Assembly (NCBI RefSeq): GCF_000238315.3
Contig: NZ_CP011924.1
Location: 784,501-848,500, forward strand
Length of the DNA stretch: 64,000 bases
Direction of reading: 5' to 3'
DNA from: Pseudoalteromonas piscicida
Lineage (GTDB): Bacteria; Pseudomonadota; Gammaproteobacteria; Enterobacterales; Alteromonadaceae
Position numbers and translations under genes: made by a program
Shown: positions 63,005 through 64,000 of the stretch, one piece after another
Position numbering within the stretch: position 1 is the stretch's first letter
Layout: each line of letters begins with the position of its first letter
Notes under the pieces: model-generated
Databases searched by the model: none
Seen by the model: only the letters and a program-made list of their open reading frames with translations
What the model was told of the DNA's origin: nothing

Positions 63005-64000
63005 TGCTGAAAAAAATCGTATTAATAGCCTCGACTTTATTCGTGGGATAGCAATTCTATGTATTTTACTTATCAACATCGAAAGCTTTGCCTATCCCAA
63101 TCCATGGGGCAGTTACCAATATGGCTTTATGACGGATATAGACAGTGAGGTAAGGTACTGGGTTTATGTATTTGCTCAGGGCAAGTTTTACGGACTGCTG
63201 GCGATGTTATTTGGCGCAGGTCTCACCATTATTCTTCAAAAGCAGTCATTTGAATTTGCGATTAAATTAAGTGCGGCTAGGCTAGTGGCTTTATTTATAC
63301 TCGGCCTTGTTCATGCTTATTGTATTTGGAGTGGCGACATTCTCTATCACTATGCCGTGATAGGAATGATTGCCACCACCATCATATTACTTGGCACCCG
63401 AGCCATCAAAGTCAGCATAGTAATTTGTTTGGCGTTTATGTTAGTTGCAGGTTTTGGCAGAGCAGAGCGCACCATCGCCCAATACGATGCCTACCAAGCA
63501 GCACTCAATGTGGACGAAGCGTCTCGCACACGAGACCAGCAAAAAGCGATTAATCGGTGGCACAATAAAACCGAACCACGGACACCCACCCATCGTACTT
63601 TGGAAGAAACGCCAAGCTTAACTGAGTATTGGCAGGAAAACTTTGACAGCCCGCAAGTCCACAAAGGTAAGCTGTTTTATTCAAGTATTTTTTGGTCCAC
63701 GCTAATGATGATGCTGATAGGCTCGCAGCTGTTTCAATGGGGATTGTTCTCAAAGACTAAACTTAGCCCATTTGCGGTTGTGGCATTACTTTGCTTGATT
63801 GCAGTGTCGTGCTATGCCACTCAAGCTCGCTATTTTCATTGGCTGCAAAGTTCACATATCCCAGTGCTGTCTTACGTTAAACAAATGATCATCGTACTTA
63901 ACCGGGAGCTGCAAGCGATTGTTTACTTGGTTTTGTTATCTTTGCTATATAACCGTTGGTTGCATCGCTTCAAACCCCTGGAGGCGATAAATCAAGTGGG
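62997..64000 (+). CDS. DUF418-family membrane protein, 3' end outside window
   Basis: 334 codons of a polytopic membrane protein. The ATG at 62997 overlaps the preceding stop by 8 bp (MTSAEKNRINSLDFIRGIAI), and NSLDFIRGIAILCILLINI is the DUF418 N-terminus. About seven hydrophobic segments follow to the window edge. A hydrophilic loop near residues 155-215 (RTRDQQKAINRWHNKT) is typical of the family. DUF418 proteins are of unknown function. Probably part of the blaI operon by overlap. Confidence 0.85.
   Translation, partial: MTSAEKNRINSLDFIRGIAILCILLINIESFAYPNPWGSYQYGFMTDIDSEVRYWVYVFAQGKFYGLLAMLFGAGLTIILQKQSFEFAIKLSAARLVALFILGLVHAYCIWSGDILYHYAVIGMIATTIILLGTRAIKVSIVICLAFMLVAGFGRAERTIAQYDAYQAALNVDEASRTRDQQKAINRWHNKTEPRTPTHRTLEETPSLTEYWQENFDSPQVHKGKLFYSSIFWSTLMMMLIGSQLFQWGLFSKTKLSPFAVVALLCLIAVSCYATQARYFHWLQSSHIPVLSYVKQMIIVLNRELQAIVYLVLLSLLYNRWLHRFKPLEAINQV

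Overview
The gene content and base composition (by eye low to mid 40s % G+C, AT-rich intergenic DNA) suggest a marine gammaproteobacterium of the order Alteromonadales, most probably Pseudoalteromonas. Pointers are the nag (chitin amino-sugar) genes with a NagR-like operator, a lysine riboswitch ahead of lysC, nhaD, the biosynthetic speA-speB pair, DUF2989, DUF349 and DUF6058 proteins, and MITE-like repeats. No rRNA or tRNA gene, CRISPR array, prophage or replication origin was recognised.

Layout. 1-4.4 kb: amino-sugar catabolism (nagA 3' end, a second 5'-truncated nagA made by a 1,126-bp head-to-tail duplication, a MITE-like repeat, nagX, nagB). 4.4-6.6 kb: nudC-metC. 6.6-13.9 kb is an accessory, decaying stretch: two small unknown genes, a PD40 fragment, a REP-type (RAYT) transposase locus duplicated head to tail with a 1,057-bp unit, an esterase gene split by an IS3-family element, and antisense gene remnants. 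13.9-19.1 kb: a DUF4136 lipoprotein and a three-gene MukBEF-like condensin operon (mksF-mksE-mksB) without mksG. 19.2-34 kb is mostly core: nhaD, lysine riboswitch-lysC, DUF924, an NSS transporter, DUF2989 lipoprotein, GAPDH with an N-terminal extension, an M14 carboxypeptidase, an AGCS alanine/glycine symporter, a zinc-ribbon/DUF1315/DUF349 cluster and azoR. 34-42.4 kb: small regulator-target modules (LysR/azoR, PhnD-like binding protein plus histidine kinase, WYL regulator, MarR/EamA). 42.4-45.1 kb: a second decayed interval with a truncated acetyltransferase, a 0.6-kb nest of inverted repeats, a DUF2513-like gene and an unknown lipoprotein. 45.1-48 kb: speA-speB. 48.4-54.6 kb: hydrolases, a DJ-1/PfpI-like exported protein and a two-component system in a tight operon. 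54.6-59.8 kb: assorted enzymes, LysR/SDR and an orphan histidine kinase. 59.9-64 kb: a BlaI-type repressor, an unusual BlaR1-like M56 protease fused to an M23 peptidase domain, an M23 lipoprotein and a DUF418 membrane protein cut by the window end.

How genes work together: NagA and NagB convert GlcNAc-6-P to fructose-6-P, and nagB carries the NagR operator; SpeA and SpeB convert arginine to putrescine; the Mks proteins should form one SMC-like complex; the BlaI/M56-M23/M23 set looks like a cell-wall-responsive unit. The least ordinary items are the M56-M23 fusion operon, the mksG-less Mks operon, two independent ~1.1-kb tandem duplications that each leave a truncated gene copy, and the inverted-repeat nest at 43.1-43.7 kb.
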